Source: an uncultured Odoribacter sp. (lineage in GTDB: Bacteria > Bacteroidota > Bacteroidia > Bacteroidales > Marinifilaceae). Taken from it: DNA of 6,419 nt. A program made the translations under genes and the position numbers. Under the pieces are notes generated by a model. That model was not told where the DNA came from, made no database searches, and saw nothing but the letters and a program-made list of their open reading frames with translations. Of this stretch, positions 4,944-6,419 are shown piece after piece. The stretch covers positions 1 to 6,419 of the forward strand of contig CAJKZL010000191.1 in assembly GCA_905204385.1 (NCBI GenBank), written 5' to 3'. Positions within the stretch are counted from its first letter, which is position 1. Every line of letters starts with the position of its first letter.

Positions 4944-6419
4944 TCAATCGAGTATTTGTTGCGAACTGTAAATCTCCCGATATACTTCCGAAGTGGCCAA
5001 CAACTCCTCCGGCGTACCGATGGCCTGCACTTCGCCGTCTTCGAGTACAATCACCCGGTCGGCGGACTGCATGGTATTTACCCGCTGAGTGACAATCAAT
5101 ACCGTCGTATCTTTCAGCATCCGTCCCAGGTTCTCCCGGATACGGAGTTCTGTTTCCGAATCCACGGCGCTTGTGCTGTCGTCGAGGATCAGTATCTTAG
5201 GTTTCCTCAGCAATGCCCGGGCAATGCAAATCCGCTGCTTCTGACCACCCGAGAGATTAACGCCCCCTCGCCCCAGCAGGGTATCGTATCCTTCGCCCAA
5301 TCCCAGGATAAAATCATGCGCCTGAGCCGCCCGGCAGGCTTCTTCCGCCTCTTGCAGCGAAGCATCCGGCTTTCCCCACCGCAGATTTTCCAGAATCGTA
5401 CCGGTGAACAATTCGTTTTTTTGCAACACCATACCGATACGGGCATGCAACTCATGGAGGCTGTAATCCCTCACCGGAATCCTGTCGATCCGGATTTCCC
5501 CGGCCGTCACGTCATACAATCGCGGAATCAGTTGCACCATCGAACTTTTAGCCGATCCGGTAGCCCCGGCTATGGCTATCGTTTCTCCAGGCCTGACTTG
5601 AAAACTGACCTGGCGCAACACATCGTTTTCCCCGTCGCCATAATGGAATCCCACTTGTTCAAATTCAATAGCGCCCTGCTGTATGCGATAGCGATCCTCC
5701 CTCCCTACGGACGTATCGGTCAACGAAGGCTCGGTATCCAGCACTTCCCTGATCCGCCGTGAAGAAGCCGAAGCCCTGGCCGTCGCCATGATAAACATCG
5801 ACAACAGCATCAGCGACATCAGCACTTGAGCCAGATAATTCACAAACGAGATCAGTTCGCCGATCTGCAATTTCCCTCCCATCACCTTATATCCCCCCAC
5901 CCATAGAATTGCAATCACCGAAAGATTCATCACCAGTTGCATCGCCGGAAAGATCGCCACAATAATATTCGAAGCCCGGATCACCATATCCCTCAGTTCC
6001 TCACTGCTACGTACAAATTTTCGTGCTTCGAAGTCTTCTCTTACAAACGATTTTACCACCCGAATATTAATCAGGTTTTCCCGAACCACACCATTCAGCT
6101 GATCAATTTTCTGCTGCACTTTTAAAAAATAAGGAAATCCCTTTCTCAGAATCACAAAAACAGCGATACTCAACGCCGGAATCGAAGCCATCAAGGTAAG
6201 AGCTAACTGCTTATTGATCTGTACAACAAAAAATATGGCCATCACCAACATAAACGGTGAACGCAACATCATCCGCATCGACATCAGCACTACCTGCTGT
6301 ATCCGTGCTATATCATTCGTCAGGCGGGTAATCAATGAGGAGGTACTGAAATGATCGAGATCAAAAAAAGACAAACGCTGGATTTTTTCGAACAGAGCCC
6401 CTCGTAAATCCGTACCGAA
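4944..6419 (-). CDS. ABC exporter subunit with degenerate ATPase site (MdlA/TM287-like), 5' end outside window
   Basis: The frame is open to the right edge, giving 491 C-terminal residues starting FGTDLRGALFEKIQRL; about the first 90 residues (roughly two membrane helices) are missing. A TTG at 6374 is internal, not a start. In visible numbering: Walker A GATGSAKS (285-292), Q-loop Gln 333, canonical LSGGQ (389-393), Walker B ILILDD with Asp 414 where the catalytic Glu should be, and Gln 445 instead of the H-loop His. Loss of both Glu and His marks the non-hydrolysing site of heterodimeric exporters such as TM287/TM288 and LmrCD, while its intact LSGGQ completes the partner's active site. It is the first gene of the pair, 2 nt from the partner's ATG, so the two are co-translated and almost certainly form one transporter in the inner membrane. 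Confidence 0.93.
   Translation of the reverse strand, partial: FGTDLRGALFEKIQRLSFFDLDHFSTSSLITRLTNDIARIQQVVLMSMRMMLRSPFMLVMAIFFVVQINKQLALTLMASIPALSIAVFVILRKGFPYFLKVQQKIDQLNGVVRENLINIRVVKSFVREDFEARKFVRSSEELRDMVIRASNIIVAIFPAMQLVMNLSVIAILWVGGYKVMGGKLQIGELISFVNYLAQVLMSLMLLSMFIMATARASASSRRIREVLDTEPSLTDTSVGREDRYRIQQGAIEFEQVGFHYGDGENDVLRQVSFQVRPGETIAIAGATGSAKSSMVQLIPRLYDVTAGEIRIDRIPVRDYSLHELHARIGMVLQKNELFTGTILENLRWGKPDASLQEAEEACRAAQAHDFILGLGEGYDTLLGRGGVNLSGGQKQRICIARALLRKPKILILDDSTSAVDSETELRIRENLGRMLKDTTVLIVTQRVNTMQSADRVIVLEDGEVQAIGTPEELLATSEVYREIYSSQQILD

Noticed and set aside
4956..5762. Open frame of 268 codons on the plus strand
   Set aside because: Fully antisense to the nucleotide-binding domain of the upstream exporter subunit; no recognisable domain and no promoter or leader.
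6372..6374. TTG at 6374 as the start of the upstream exporter subunit
   Set aside because: The frame continues to the window edge with residues (DLRGALFEKIQRL) conserved in ABC exporters before this point, so the gene is simply cut.

Overview
The window looks like Bacteroidales chromosome. The gene starts lack Shine-Dalgarno-rich leaders, and candidate promoters match the Bacteroides -33/-7 type (TTTG and TAnnTTTG) rather than sigma70. The protein families also fit: a split HipA kinase system, an MdlA/MdlB-like heterodimeric ABC exporter and a secreted alpha/alpha-toroid protein. Genus cannot be decided from the sequence alone.

Layout, left to right. (1) Positions 1-589, minus strand: a tripartite toxin-antitoxin operon of the HipBST type. 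It runs hipB (DNA-binding antitoxin), hipS-like (a free-standing HipA N-subdomain) and the first 12 codons of a hipT-like kinase that leaves the window at the left edge. Upstream of hipB (593-693) are three TATACC-N6-GGTATA-like palindromes spaced 42 and 41 bp apart, very probably HipB operators. (2) Positions 720-3177: a region punctuated by five copies (A-E) of a 30-bp palindromic element with a G-rich centre (GGGACGGGG). It holds a secreted protein gene of unknown substrate (943-2295, plus) and a Y1/HUH transposase of the REP-associated (RAYT) type (2367-3092, minus). (3) Positions 3175-6419, minus strand: two coupled genes for the subunits of a heterodimeric ABC exporter. The upstream one is cut by the right edge and has a degenerate ATPase site; the downstream one has a canonical site.

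The least ordinary part is the RAYT/palindrome system. The RAYT gene is bracketed by inverted copies D and E. The secreted-protein gene is bracketed by inverted copies B and C. A, B, C and D fall into two similar neighbouring pairs. The element supplies the stop codon of two genes, abuts the stop of the transposase, and carries an ATG that makes a false N-terminal extension on the secreted protein. This is the architecture known for REP/RAYT pairs of Proteobacteria, here in a Bacteroidales setting with a different palindrome.

No rRNA, tRNA, CRISPR array or riboswitch was recognised. The only gene-free stretch above 300 bases is 590-942, which holds the hip operators and promoter, elements A and B, and a candidate promoter for the secreted-protein gene; 750-867 within it shows nothing recognisable.
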